Source of the DNA: a virus
Length of the DNA: 40,633 bases
Virus record (IMG/VR): IMGVR_UViG_3300048833_000705
Location: 1 to 40,633 of that record
Direction: 5' to 3' (one strand)
Shown: piece after piece, positions 14,928 through 23,222 of the stretch
Layout: each line of letters opens with the position of its first letter
Numbering within the stretch: position 1 is the stretch's first letter
Notes under the pieces: model-generated
Database searches by the model: none
What the model was told of the DNA's origin: nothing
What the model saw: only the letters and a program-made list of their open reading frames with translations
Translations under genes and position numbers: made by a program

Positions 14928-16543
14928 CGACAGGCGGCGGCCATGTGTTGCCGCGCATGCAGGTCGCGCTGCCGGAGGAGCTCCCGCGTGGCGCCGAGAT
15001 CCCGGAGAATCTCGACCCGCTCGCCGATGGCGTGCTCATGCGCCACCAGGCCGAATGGCTCGAAGACGAATCGGACCTCAAGCTTGCGGAAAAGGGCCGC
15101 CGGACGGGCGTGACCTTTGCCGAGGCGTTAGATCACACCCTGATCGCAGCCGCCAAGAAATCGGAGGGCGGACAGAACTGCTTCTACATCGGCGACACGA
15201 AGGACAAGGGCCGCGAATTTATTGGCTATGTGGCCCACTTCGCCCGGATCGTCGCCGGTGAGCTCGCCAAGGTCGAGGAGTTCCTGTTCGAGGATCAGAA
15301 GCCGGACGGCGAGATCGGGCAGATCCCGGCGTTCCGCGTCCGGTTTCGGAGTGGCTGCCGCGTGGAGGCCCTGTCGTCCCGGCCCGAGAATATCCGCGGC
15401 TTGCAGGGCACTGTGTGCATCGACGAGGCGGCGTTTCATCGTGACGTGCGCTCGGTGCTCGACAGCGTCAACGCGCTCCTCATTTGGGGTGGCAAGATCC
15501 GCGTCATCAGCACCCACAACGGCATCCTCAACCCGTTCAACGAGCTGATCCGCGAAGCGAAAGCGGGTCGGACCCCCTTCTCCTTGCATTTCATCCCCTT
15601 TGAAAAGGCGGTGACGAACGGCCTCTACAAGCGGGTGTGCCTGGTCAAGGGCAGGACCTGGTCGGCAGAAGATGAGGCCGCCTGGGAACATCGCATCCGC
15701 GCGTCCTACGGACCCCGGCTCGCCATCATGCGTCAGGAGCTCGACGCCATTCCGGCTGAGGCCGAAGGGGCCGCGCTGACGCGGGTGCAGATCGAAGCCT
15801 GCATGGAAGGCGACATCCCGATCGTTCGGTGGTCGCAGAATGACGACTTCAAGAACCTTCCGGAGCACGTGCGGAAGGCGGCGGCGCTGGAGTTCTGCGA
15901 GCGCGAGATCGCTCCCCTGCTGGCGCAGCTCGACCCGCATCGGCCGCATTATTTCGGCGAGGATTTCGCCCGCTCGGGTGATGCCACCGTCATCCTGCCG
16001 GCCGTGCTGGAGCGCACGCTCGTCCGCCGCGTGGTGTTCATGGTCGAGCTCCGCAACATCCCGTTCGACCAGCAGCGAGAAATCTTGTTCTACGTCGTCG
16101 ACGGTCTGCCGCGCTTTTCCGGCGGCGCGCTCGACGCCAACGGCAATGGCGCCTATCTCGCGGAAAAGGCGGCGCAGCGCTATGGCGAGCTGAGGATCGT
16201 CGAGGTCAAGGCGAACCAGGCCTGGTACCGCATCAACTCGACCGCCTATGTCGAGGCGTTCGCAGATCGTACCGTGGTGCTCCCGCGCCACGAGGACGTG
16301 CTCCAGGACCACCAGGCGCTGGCCTATGTGGGCGGCGTCATCAAGGTTCCGGACGATCACCGGTTCAAGGGCTCCGATGGCCTCGACCGGCACGGCGATT
16401 CCGCCATCGCCGGCGTGCTTATGTGGCACGCCTCAACCCTTACTCCGCTCGCCTACGAGTACACCCCCGTCTCCGCGATCGGCGCCGACGATGAAGAGGG
16501 CTCGATCTTCGACGAGCCGACAGGAGGCCGCGCGCTATGGTGA
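14924..16543 (+). CDS. terminase large subunit (Mu gp28-like)
   Basis: A 539-residue packaging motor: ATPase plus nuclease. The N-terminal ATPase has the degenerate Walker A typical of Mu gp28 (LAEKGRRTGVTFAEA) and Walker B at Asp167-Glu168 (TVCIDEAAF). A motif resembling coupling motif III follows (IRVISTHNG). The C-terminal RNase H-like nuclease begins near YFGEDFARSGDATVI (Asp347) and continues through VEVKANQAWY and a late Asp-rich stretch. Mu-like phages package by headful from host-flanked copies. It starts at GTG and overlaps the portal gene by 7 bases. Confidence 0.93.
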   Translation: MTTGGGHVLPRMQVALPEELPRGAEIPENLDPLADGVLMRHQAEWLEDESDLKLAEKGRRTGVTFAEALDHTLIAAAKKSEGGQNCFYIGDTKDKGREFIGYVAHFARIVAGELAKVEEFLFEDQKPDGEIGQIPAFRVRFRSGCRVEALSSRPENIRGLQGTVCIDEAAFHRDVRSVLDSVNALLIWGGKIRVISTHNGILNPFNELIREAKAGRTPFSLHFIPFEKAVTNGLYKRVCLVKGRTWSAEDEAAWEHRIRASYGPRLAIMRQELDAIPAEAEGAALTRVQIEACMEGDIPIVRWSQNDDFKNLPEHVRKAAALEFCEREIAPLLAQLDPHRPHYFGEDFARSGDATVILPAVLERTLVRRVVFMVELRNIPFDQQREILFYVVDGLPRFSGGALDANGNGAYLAEKAAQRYGELRIVEVKANQAWYRINSTAYVEAFADRTVVLPRHEDVLQDHQALAYVGGVIKVPDDHRFKGSDGLDRHGDSAIAGVLMWHASTLTPLAYEYTPVSAIGADDEEGSIFDEPTGGRALW

Positions 16544-18177
16544 CATCCGCCATCCTCGATCGCTACGGCCGCCCGATGGAGCGGCCGCAGCTCGGAGTCG
16601 AGATCGCCACCCCGACCCTCGCCGGCGTGCGCGGCACGCTGGCCGACCGGGTCGCCTCCGGCCTCACGCCCGAGCGCCTGGCCGCGGTGCTCCGCCGGGC
16701 GGAGACCGGCGAGATCCGCGACTACCTCACTCTCGCCGAGGAGATGGAGGAGCGGTATCTGCACTATGCCAGCCAGGTGCAGACGCGGCGCCTCGCCATC
16801 GAGACGGTGGAGCTCTCGCTCCAAGTGCCCAAGGGCGTCCCGACCAAGGTGGCCGACGCCGTCCGGAGCCTGCTCGAATCGCCCGACCTGCTGGAGGCGG
16901 CCGGCGCGCTCACGGACGGCATCGCCAAGGGCCTGTCCATCGTCGAGATGGCGTGGGAGTACGAGCGCGGCGCGCTGCGGCCGGTCAAGTACACATGGCG
17001 CGACCCGCGCTATTTCCGGTTCGACCGGCTGTCCATGACCGAGCTGCGCCTCGCCAGCGACACCAACATGGATGGCGAACCGTTGCCCGCCTGGGCGTTC
17101 ATGCGCCACTTGCCGCGGTCCAAGATGGGCATTCCCATCCGTCGCGGCTTCGCGCGGGCCGCCACCTGGGCGTTCCTTTTCCAGAGCTTCGCCCTCAAGG
17201 ATTGGGCGGCATTCGCCGAGATCTACGGCATCCCGCTGCGCGTCGGCTCCTACCATCCCGGCGCCAGCGAGAAGGACAAGCGCACCCTCCTGCGCGCCGT
17301 GGCCGGCATCGCCTCCGACGCCGCGGCGATCATTCCGCAGGGCATGACGATCGACTTCCACGAGGTGAAAGGCTCGCAGGGGGAGAGCGTGTTCGGCTCG
17401 CTCACGGCCTATCTCGACCGCCAGATTTCCAAGCTGGTGGTGGGGCAGACCATGACGTCCGACGACGGATCGTCCGAGGCTCAGGCGAAGGTCCACAACG
17501 AAGTCAGGCTCGACATCCTGAAGGCCGACTGCCGCCAGCTCGCCAACACCATCAATCGCGACCTCATCGAGCCGTTCGTGCTCTTCAACTTCGGGCCGCA
17601 GGACGCGTTTCCCGTGGCCGAGCTGCCCGTCGCCGAGCCGGAGGACATCAAGGAATTGACGGAGGCGGTGGCGCGCCTGGTGCCGCTCGGCCTCAAGGTG
17701 GGGCAGCGCGACATGCGTGAGCGCATCGGCATCTCGGAGCCGGCGCCAGACGAGGACGTCCTCGCCGTGCGCGCGGCCGAGCCGGCAGAGCAGGACGCCG
17801 CGCAAAAGCCCCCTTCAAAGCCCCTTGAAAAGGGCGCGAAGAAGCCCGCCGGCCTCGCTGCCGGCGGCGGCTTCGCCCACCCGCGCGGATGCGCCTGCGG
17901 CGGGTGCCGTGCCTTCGCGGCGCTGGCGGCCGATGGCGACGGCATCGACGTGGACGCCGAGCTCGAGGCGCTGCTCGCCGAGGGGCTCGCGGATTGGGAA
18001 GATCTGGCGGACCCGGTCCTGGAGCCGCTGCGGGCGGCGCTGGCGGCCGCCACGTCCTTCGACGATCTCATTGCCGCCCTGCCGGAGGTGGCCCGCAAGG
18101 GCGGCGGCAACCGCCTGGCCGAGCGTCTGGCGCGCCTTGCCGCCATCGCCCGCGGCCTCGGCGACGTGGCCGACTAG
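16537..18177 (+). CDS. portal protein (Mu gp29-like, DUF935)
   Basis: A 546-residue DUF935 portal, forming the ring through which DNA enters the head. Recognisable parts are the N-terminal RYGRPMERPQL, the YLTLAEEMEERYLHYASQ helix, YTWRDPRYFRFDR and the crown/clip region with DWAAFAEIYGIPLRVGSY. An AGGAGG ribosome site precedes the start. The C-terminus is odd. A KPPSKPLEKGAKK linker coincides with a TTNAA repeat. A Cys cluster (Cys452, 454, 457) and an acidic helical domain to the end follow. The cluster may bind metal. Confidence 0.92.
   Translation: MVTSAILDRYGRPMERPQLGVEIATPTLAGVRGTLADRVASGLTPERLAAVLRRAETGEIRDYLTLAEEMEERYLHYASQVQTRRLAIETVELSLQVPKGVPTKVADAVRSLLESPDLLEAAGALTDGIAKGLSIVEMAWEYERGALRPVKYTWRDPRYFRFDRLSMTELRLASDTNMDGEPLPAWAFMRHLPRSKMGIPIRRGFARAATWAFLFQSFALKDWAAFAEIYGIPLRVGSYHPGASEKDKRTLLRAVAGIASDAAAIIPQGMTIDFHEVKGSQGESVFGSLTAYLDRQISKLVVGQTMTSDDGSSEAQAKVHNEVRLDILKADCRQLANTINRDLIEPFVLFNFGPQDAFPVAELPVAEPEDIKELTEAVARLVPLGLKVGQRDMRERIGISEPAPDEDVLAVRAAEPAEQDAAQKPPSKPLEKGAKKPAGLAAGGGFAHPRGCACGGCRAFAALAADGDGIDVDAELEALLAEGLADWEDLADPVLEPLRAALAAATSFDDLIAALPEVARKGGGNRLAERLARLAAIARGLGDVAD
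17814..17829 (+). repeat. TTNAA repeat pair, copy 3 (portal linker)
   Basis: TTCAA at 17814-17818 and TTGAA at 17825-17829, 11 bp apart, lie in the part of the portal gene encoding a Pro/Lys linker. The flank AAGCCCCCTTCAAA nearly matches the right arm of the copy after gemA. Confidence 0.5.
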
Positions 18178-18179
18178 GC

Positions 18180-19556
18180 ATGCGCCGGCGCGCCTTCCTC
18201 GGCCTGCTGCTGGCGGCGCTCGCCGGCACCGTGAAGCGCGGCATGGATGCCCCGCCCGAGGTGCTGGACTATTTCCGGCGCAAGGACATGGCGCCGAACT
18301 TTTCCTGGCTCGACGTTTGGGGTGAGGAGCACGCCCACGCCTTCACCGTCGCCGGCGTCACCGAGGCGCGGGTGCTGGCGGAGTTCCGCGCCGGCATCGA
18401 CAAGGCCATCGCGGACGGCCAGGGCTTCGAGGCGTTCCGCGAGGAGATGATGCGCCGCCTCACCCCGCACGGCTGGTGGGGTGCCCGCGACGTGGTGGAC
18501 CCCGTCACCGGCAGGGCGAAGCGGGTGGACTTCTCCTCGCCGCGCCGGCTCCAGACGACGTTCTGGTCCAACATGCGGGCGGCCCGCTCGGCGGGCCAGT
18601 GGGACCGCGCGCAACGCACCAAGTCGGCGCTGCCCTACATCCTGTACGTCCGCACGGTCGCAGCTGACCCGAGGCAGGAGCACTTGCGATGGGCCGGCAC
18701 TATCCTGCACGTGGACGATCCGACCTGGAAATGGCTGTGGCCCCCGAACGGGTGGGGCTGCAAGTGCGCGGTGCGGCAGATCTCGGCCTCGCAGCGGGAT
18801 CGCTATCTGGAGGCCAAGAAGGGCGCGGACGGGGTGTTCTACACCGATGCCGCCCCGCCCGAGAATGCCAAGCCGTACCTCAACCGCCGCACGGGCGAGA
18901 CCACCATGGTCCCGGCCGGCATCGATCCCGGCTGGCATACGAACCCCGGCATCGGCCGGGCGAAGACGGTGGGGCAGCAGCTCGTCGACCGCCTGGTGGA
19001 GCAACCGCCTGCCGTGCAGCGGGCGATGACGGAACGCGCGGTGAATTCGCCGGGCTTCGAGAGCTTTGTCGAGCGAGCGCACCGGCGGGAGGTTGCGTGG
19101 AGCAAGGTGCCAGAAGTCGAGCGGGGCTCGCTCGACGTGCGCCGCACGCATTGGGACGATGCGCCGATGCCGCTGGCCGTGATACCGGCCGAGGTCGCCC
19201 AGGCCACTGCCTCCTCGCCCCTCGTCACGGTGACGGACTTTGCCGTCGCGCACAACAGAACCCACCCTCTGCCGGCGTCGGTCTGGTCATGGGTGCAAAG
19301 GATGGTCGACATCGGCGAAATCCGCCGGCGCGCGAGTGACGACGCATTGCAGGTGCTGGTGCCGCGATCGAGGGAGCGCAAGCCGAAATGGTGGTATCTC
19401 ATCCTGAGCCGTGATGCGCGAGCAGGCTGGCGCGTCCGCACTCTGATGCCCGCCAAGGACGGATACATTCAGAATGAGCGCGCCCGCGGCCTGTTGGTGC
19501 GGGCCGGGACGGCAGACGCAATCGAGGATGAAGACGCGGCGGAGGAGAGGCCGTGA
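18180..19556 (+). CDS. F: MuF head morphogenesis protein with probable C-terminal nuclease domain
   Basis: A 458-residue protein. Residues 20-230 are the MuF minor head domain, with YFRRKDMAPNFSWLDVW, a TTFWSNMRAARSAGQW segment and WPPNGWGCKCAVRQI. In related phages this protein sits at the portal inside the head. After a linker (about 230-300) comes a separate 110-residue domain: VTDFAVAHNRTHPLPASVW, a charged loop, and WWYLILSRDARAGWRVRTLM. This layout matches the phage barnase/EndoU/colicin E5/RelE-like (PBECR) nuclease family. If right, the head carries an RNase-like effector. The fusion follows a tail-end ATG just past the portal stop. Confidence 0.85.
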   Translation: MRRRAFLGLLLAALAGTVKRGMDAPPEVLDYFRRKDMAPNFSWLDVWGEEHAHAFTVAGVTEARVLAEFRAGIDKAIADGQGFEAFREEMMRRLTPHGWWGARDVVDPVTGRAKRVDFSSPRRLQTTFWSNMRAARSAGQWDRAQRTKSALPYILYVRTVAADPRQEHLRWAGTILHVDDPTWKWLWPPNGWGCKCAVRQISASQRDRYLEAKKGADGVFYTDAAPPENAKPYLNRRTGETTMVPAGIDPGWHTNPGIGRAKTVGQQLVDRLVEQPPAVQRAMTERAVNSPGFESFVERAHRREVAWSKVPEVERGSLDVRRTHWDDAPMPLAVIPAEVAQATASSPLVTVTDFAVAHNRTHPLPASVWSWVQRMVDIGEIRRRASDDALQVLVPRSRERKPKWWYLILSRDARAGWRVRTLMPAKDGYIQNERARGLLVRAGTADAIEDEDAAEERP

Positions 19557-19638
19557 CCCCTCTCACCGGACTTGCCGGAAGGAACGGTGCCCGAGGGCAA
19601 TGGTTCTCCGCCGCAGAGCGCAGAATACTCCCGCCGTC

Positions 19639-19664
19639 GGCCAAGGGCAATCGGCCGCTTGGCC
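19639..19664 (+). terminator. possible hairpin after the F gene
   Basis: GGCCAAG and CTTGGCC are perfect 7-bp arms around a 12-base loop, about 80 bases past the F stop. No U tract follows, so function as a terminator is uncertain. Confidence 0.3.
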
Positions 19665-19809
19665 CCGCGGGCGCAGGCGAGGCATCCGCCTGATCCTCTC
19701 GGGTCGGCGGCGCCCATATTCCAAATCGCGTTAGAGGCCGCTGGAGGCGCCTCGGGTGCCTTCCGGGCGACGGTGGCCGCGGCCGGACCCTGATCGGCCG
19801 CCCACGGCG

Positions 19810-19825
19810 TTAAATGGCCCTTTAA
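19810..19825 (+). repeat. TTNAA repeat pair, copy 4 (gap before protease gene)
   Basis: TTAAA starting at 19810 and TTTAA starting at 19821 lie 11 bp apart in the most AT-rich part of the gap, about 70 bases upstream of the second palindrome. It could also serve as an UP-element-like stretch. Confidence 0.4.
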
Positions 19826-19896
19826 TTTTCGGATGGCACGGACAAGGATCACGCGGGAGGCGCCGTGGCGCGTTTCGGCGGCCCGCTGCTCCGGCC

Positions 19897-19911
19897 GGTG
19901 ACAGTGTCACC
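19897..19911. promoter_or_regulatory. palindrome, candidate late operator site 2 (protease/head)
   Basis: GGTGAC and GTCACC arms are separated by AGT, 38 bases before the protease ATG at 19949. The layout equals sites 1 and 3. In Mu an activator-dependent promoter lies before the corresponding gene I. Confidence 0.65.
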
Positions 19912-19948
19912 AGGGCGACGATCTGGGGCGCGTCGGTAGCGTGCCCTC

Positions 19949-20944
19949 ATGCCGCGTCCCTCCGCAACCCCCGCTTCGCCCTATGCCACCGGCGTCATCG
20001 CCGCCGAGGTGGCCGAGCTTGCCGCCGGCGCAGAGCCGCCGGCCGAGATCAAGATCACGCCGGCCGGTGCGGTCACCACCCGCGACGGGCGCGTCTACTC
20101 GTTCGACGCGGCGGCGCTGGTGGCGCGCTTTGCGTCTGACGGCATCGACCTGCCCATCGACCTCGACCACGCGACCTCGCGCCGGGTGCTGTTCGGCGAG
20201 CGGGCCAACGCAGTCGGCTGGATCAAGGGTCTCGCCGCCCGCCCGGACGGCATCTACGCGACCCAGATCGAGTGGCTGCCGGAGGGTCGCGCGGCACTGG
20301 CCGCGCGCAGCCATCGCTACATCTCGCCCACCTTCCACCACACCGAGGCCGGCGCGGCCACCTGGCTGCACTCGGTCGCTCTCGTGACCGCTCCGGCGCT
20401 CGCCATGCCCGCAGTGGCCGACGCCTCTCACCACCAGGAGACCGCCCCCGTGCTCAAGCAGATCGCCAAGGCGCTCGGCCTCGCCGAGACCGCCGACGAG
20501 GCCGCGTGCCTCAGCGCCATCGCCAACCTCAACACCGGCAAGGTGGACAAGGCCGTGCATGACGAGACGCTCGCCCGTCTCTCGGCCGCCACCACCGAGC
20601 TCGACGGCATTCGCAAGGCGACGCGCGACGGCAAGGTCGCGACCCTCATCGGCGACGCGCTGAAGGCGAAGAAAATCGTGCCCGCGCAAAAGGAGCAGTA
20701 CGAGGCGCTCTGCGCCACCGACGCCGGCCTCGCCCAGGTCGAGGCCCTACTCGCCGCCACGCCCGCCGCGCTTCACGCCAGCGATCTCGACGAGCGCCCG
20801 CACCCCGATCCGGGCGACGGCGGCACGGTCAACCCCGCCACGCTGGCCGCCCAGGCCACCGCCTATCGCAAGAAGATGGCGGATGCCGGCACGCACATGA
20901 GCGTGGCCGACGCCGTCATTGCCGTCCAGGGAGGCGCCAAGTGA
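19949..20944 (+). CDS. head maturation protease/scaffold (Mu I-like)
   Basis: 331 residues of the Mu-like protease family. The N-terminal half is the protease: DGRVYSFDAAALVARF, PIDLDHATSRRVLF, AVGWIKGLAARPDG and RSHRYISPTFHH, the last two being typical blocks of the family, with probable active-site His and Ser. The C-terminal part (from about residue 160) is helical and Ala/Lys-rich, as expected of an internal scaffold. In Mu a shorter scaffold, Z, is made from an internal start. Internal starts exist here too, but none is decisive. It ends overlapping the next GTG. Confidence 0.88.
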   Translation: MPRPSATPASPYATGVIAAEVAELAAGAEPPAEIKITPAGAVTTRDGRVYSFDAAALVARFASDGIDLPIDLDHATSRRVLFGERANAVGWIKGLAARPDGIYATQIEWLPEGRAALAARSHRYISPTFHHTEAGAATWLHSVALVTAPALAMPAVADASHHQETAPVLKQIAKALGLAETADEAACLSAIANLNTGKVDKAVHDETLARLSAATTELDGIRKATRDGKVATLIGDALKAKKIVPAQKEQYEALCATDAGLAQVEALLAATPAALHASDLDERPHPDPGDGGTVNPATLAAQATAYRKKMADAGTHMSVADAVIAVQGGAK

Positions 20945-21300
20945 CCCCGATCTTCATCAAGAGCCTGCCCGCGGCTGCGGCGACCGGCCCCTATCTCCTC
21001 GTCAAGCTGGGCGTCTCCGGCGCCCAGGCCAGCGCGGCCGCCACCGACGACATCGTCGGCGTGTCGGACAGCATGGGCGCGGACGCCGGCAAGATGCTGG
21101 ACGTGATCCAGGGCGGCTGGGCCGAGGTGCGCTATGGCGGCAATGTCGCCGCCGGCAAGCCGCTCACCGCCGACGCCAATGGCCGCGCCATCCAGGCCAC
21201 CGCCGGCAACGGCGTCCGCATCATCGGCTTCGCCATGGTGGCGGGCGCCGCCGACGACATCGGCGCGGTGCTCATCGCGCCCGGCTTCTACTCCGCCTGA
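20941..21300 (+). CDS. capsid decoration/cement-like protein
   Basis: A 119-residue, small-residue-rich beta protein between protease and major capsid. It has the pattern of DUF2190-type head stabilising proteins: LPAAAATGPYLLVKLG, DIVGVSDSMGA, GGWAEVRYGGNVAAGKPLT and RIIGFAMVAGAADD. It would bind the outside of the capsid shell. It starts at a GTG overlapping the protease stop. Confidence 0.75.
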   Translation: MTPIFIKSLPAAAATGPYLLVKLGVSGAQASAAATDDIVGVSDSMGADAGKMLDVIQGGWAEVRYGGNVAAGKPLTADANGRAIQATAGNGVRIIGFAMVAGAADDIGAVLIAPGFYSA

Positions 21301-21318
21301 TCGCCGCAGCCCAAACGC

Positions 21319-21333
21319 GCCGCGGCTCGCGGC
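21319..21333 (+). repeat. small GC hairpin before the capsid gene
   Basis: GCCGCG and CGCGGC flank a 3-base loop in the 51-base gap before the capsid start. It could pause transcription or protect a processed capsid mRNA; there is no U tract. Confidence 0.3.
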
Positions 21334-21351
21334 ACACCTTGAGAGGTCACC

Positions 21352-22314
21352 ATGGCTCCCCGTCGCCCCTTCGTCGTCGATCCGGTCCTGTCCGCGATCG
21401 CCATTGCGTACCGCAACGACGCGCAGACCCTGATCGCCGATGACGTGCTCCCGCGCCAGGAGGTGGCCCAGGAGCGGTTCGGGTGGACCGAATATCCGCT
21501 GGCGGAGAATTTCACGGTCCCGGACACGCGCGTCGGCCGCAAGGGCCGCGTCGGCCAGGTGGAGTTCACCGGCGAGGAGCGCACGTCCGAGGTCGAGGAC
21601 CACGGTCTCGACGCGCCGGTCCCGCAGACCGACATCGACGCCGCCGCGGCTGCCCGCAAGGCCGGAACGTCCAACTACGATCCCGAAGCGCGCGCCACTG
21701 CCGGCGTGATGGACCTGGTGCTGCTGGCGCGCGAGGTGCGCGTCGCTGCCGTCGTTCAGGATGCGGCCAACTATGCCGCGGCCCGCAAGGTGACGCTCGC
21801 CGGCACGTCTCAGCTGTCCGACTACGACAACTCGGACCCGATCGGCGTCATCCAAGGGGCCATCGACGGCACGCTGATCTTCCGCCCCAACGTGTGCGTC
21901 ATGGGCCAGGCTGTGTGGTCCAAGGTCCGGCGCCACCCCAAGCTGGTCAACGCGATCCGCGGCAATCTGACGGAAGAAGGCATCATCACCCGCCAGCAGT
22001 TCTGCGAGCTGTTCGAGATCCCGCGGCTCCTGGTCGGCGAGTCCTTCGTGAACCTGGCCAAGAAGGGGCAGGCCGCGAACCTCGGCCGCACCTGGGGCAA
22101 GCACATTTCGCTGCTCCACATCAATCCGAGCGTCACCACCGACCAGGGCATCACCTGGGGCATGACGGCCCAGTTCGGCGATCGCATTGCCGGCCGGATC
22201 GAGGACCCCGACATGGGCCTCAAGGGCGGCACCAAGATCCGCGCTGGCGAGCGGGTCAAGGAACTCGTCGTCGCCAAGGACGTCGGGTACCTGATCCAGA
22301 ATGCGGTGGCCTGA
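21352..22314 (+). CDS. major capsid protein
   Basis: 320 residues. It follows protease and decoration genes and precedes head-completion genes, the normal place of the shell protein. Typical features are an N-terminal PVLSAIAIAYRNDAQTLIADD, a long E-loop-like section (RFGWTEYPLAENFTVPDTRV), a central helix (GVMDLVLLAREVRVAAVVQD) and a beta-rich C-terminus with KLVNAIRGNLTEEG. It is an HK97-type fold by inference and looks more like the capsid of other alphaproteobacterial transposable phages than Mu T. A GAGAGG ribosome site precedes the ATG. Confidence 0.85.
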   Translation: MAPRRPFVVDPVLSAIAIAYRNDAQTLIADDVLPRQEVAQERFGWTEYPLAENFTVPDTRVGRKGRVGQVEFTGEERTSEVEDHGLDAPVPQTDIDAAAAARKAGTSNYDPEARATAGVMDLVLLAREVRVAAVVQDAANYAAARKVTLAGTSQLSDYDNSDPIGVIQGAIDGTLIFRPNVCVMGQAVWSKVRRHPKLVNAIRGNLTEEGIITRQQFCELFEIPRLLVGESFVNLAKKGQAANLGRTWGKHISLLHINPSVTTDQGITWGMTAQFGDRIAGRIEDPDMGLKGGTKIRAGERVKELVVAKDVGYLIQNAVA

Positions 22315-22315
22315 C

Positions 22316-22888
22316 GTGGCCGCCGCCAAGAAGACCCCCGCGAAGGCGCCGGCCAAGAAGCCGGCCGCTCCGAAGCCGCAGACCGCTCCCGAGAAGGAGC
22401 CGGACGCGGCCGCGCCGCCGGCGGACACGCCGGCCACCCATACCCCCGAGAGCGACCAGTCGGAGGCGGGGGGCGGCAGCGCGCCGCCCCCCGCCGAGAA
22501 GGCCGCCGGGGACACCGCCATACCCGAGGGGGCGCCGACCGGCGCAGGCGAGGAGGCGGAGAAGTCCGCCGAGCCGCCGCCGGAGCCCCCGGTCGTGGCC
22601 GCAGCCCTCGACACCGGCGACACGTCCGGGCCGCAGGGCGACCCTCCGCCGCCCGAGACCTCGGCGCAGACGAGCGGCAAGGAGTCGGAAGCGGGTGCGG
22701 CGCCCGCTTCCGCGCCGCCTCCTGAGAAGGAGCAGCCCGGCGAGGAGGTGCACGAATTCGAGGCGCTCGGCGCGATCGAGCTCGACCGCCGGCGCACCGA
22801 GCCCGGCCACCCCATCAAGCTCACGCGCAAGCTCCATGCCGAGCTGCGCGCCGCCGGCGCCGTCGCCGGCGACTGGCCCGCCGACTAG
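22316..22888 (+). CDS. head protein with long Pro/Ala/Glu-rich linker
   Basis: I start at the GTG at 22316, one base after the capsid stop; an ATG at 22301 lies inside the capsid gene. Of 190 residues, the first 25 are Lys/Ala/Pro-rich and the next 110 are a low-complexity linker of Pro, Ala, Glu and Gly. The last 45 form a small domain ending IKLTRKLHAELRAAGAV. That ending is a motif common in small phage head proteins (compare Mu gp35-like proteins). Its position supports a head role; function is unknown. Confidence 0.65.
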   Translation: MAAAKKTPAKAPAKKPAAPKPQTAPEKEPDAAAPPADTPATHTPESDQSEAGGGSAPPPAEKAAGDTAIPEGAPTGAGEEAEKSAEPPPEPPVVAAALDTGDTSGPQGDPPPPETSAQTSGKESEAGAAPASAPPPEKEQPGEEVHEFEALGAIELDRRRTEPGHPIKLTRKLHAELRAAGAVAGDWPAD

Positions 22889-22932
22889 GTCCCCCGCCAC
22901 CGGCGTCGGCTCCGGCACCCTTGGGTGTCCCT

Positions 22933-22956
22933 GGACGGGCGGCACGCCGCCCGTCC
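22933..22956 (+). terminator. strong GC hairpin after the capsid block
   Basis: GGACGGGCGGC and GCCGCCCGTCC form an 11-bp inverted repeat with a 2-base centre (in RNA a 10-bp stem with a CACG loop). It is followed by GTCTCTCGC, which is only weakly U-rich. It lies in a 94-base gap between the linker protein and the next gene, a sensible place to reduce transcription after the capsid. Confidence 0.5.
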
Positions 22957-22982
22957 GTCTCTCGCACCGAAGGGATCGACCC

Positions 22983-23213
22983 ATGTCCGGCCATATGCCC
23001 TCCACCTCCGATGACCGCCTGGCCAACAACGTGCTGCGCCACGAATACCGGCGCCTCACCGACGAAGAGAAGGCGCAGGTTCAGGAGCTCAAGGACAAGG
23101 GCGCCGAGTTCCTCGCCCTCCTGGTGCGCATCGGCGCGAGCCGCGAGCTCTCCCTCGCCGCCACCAAGATGGAAGAGGCGGTGTTCTGGAGCGTGAAGCA
23201 CGTCACGCGCTGA
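22983..23213 (+). CDS. Acb2/Tad1-like small protein (candidate cyclic-nucleotide sponge)
   Basis: A 76-residue protein with an AAGGG ribosome site. The pattern is an Asn/Arg start (NNVLRHEYRRLTDEEKAQV), a helix (LKDKGAEFLALLVRIGAS) and the ending RELSLAATKMEEAVFWSVKH. This fits the hairpin family that includes T4 Vs.4 and phage Acb2, which sequester the signal nucleotides of CBASS and Thoeris defence. I rely on memory of the family, not on a search. The gene sits alone between the hairpin and the DUF1320 gene, as accessory genes often do. Confidence 0.6.
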   Translation: MSGHMPSTSDDRLANNVLRHEYRRLTDEEKAQVQELKDKGAEFLALLVRIGASRELSLAATKMEEAVFWSVKHVTR

Positions 23214-23222
23214 GATCGCCCC

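Larger units (their letters stand above)
19557..19948. other. 392-base gap before the protease gene
   Basis: No convincing gene is seen on either strand; short frames lack ribosome sites and recognisable content. It holds a stem of 7 bp (19639-19645 with 19658-19664), a relatively AT-rich stretch around 19808-19832 with a TTNAA pair, and the second GGTGAC palindrome. It most likely ends the terminase-portal-F transcript and starts the head transcript. Confidence 0.6.

Noticed and set aside
19469-19852. Minus-strand frame of 127 residues across the long gap, with three Cys suggesting a Com-like zinc protein
   Set aside because: It overlaps the end of the F gene, has no ribosome site, is dominated by Ser/Ala/Arg composition, and has only three Cys in an irregular spacing.
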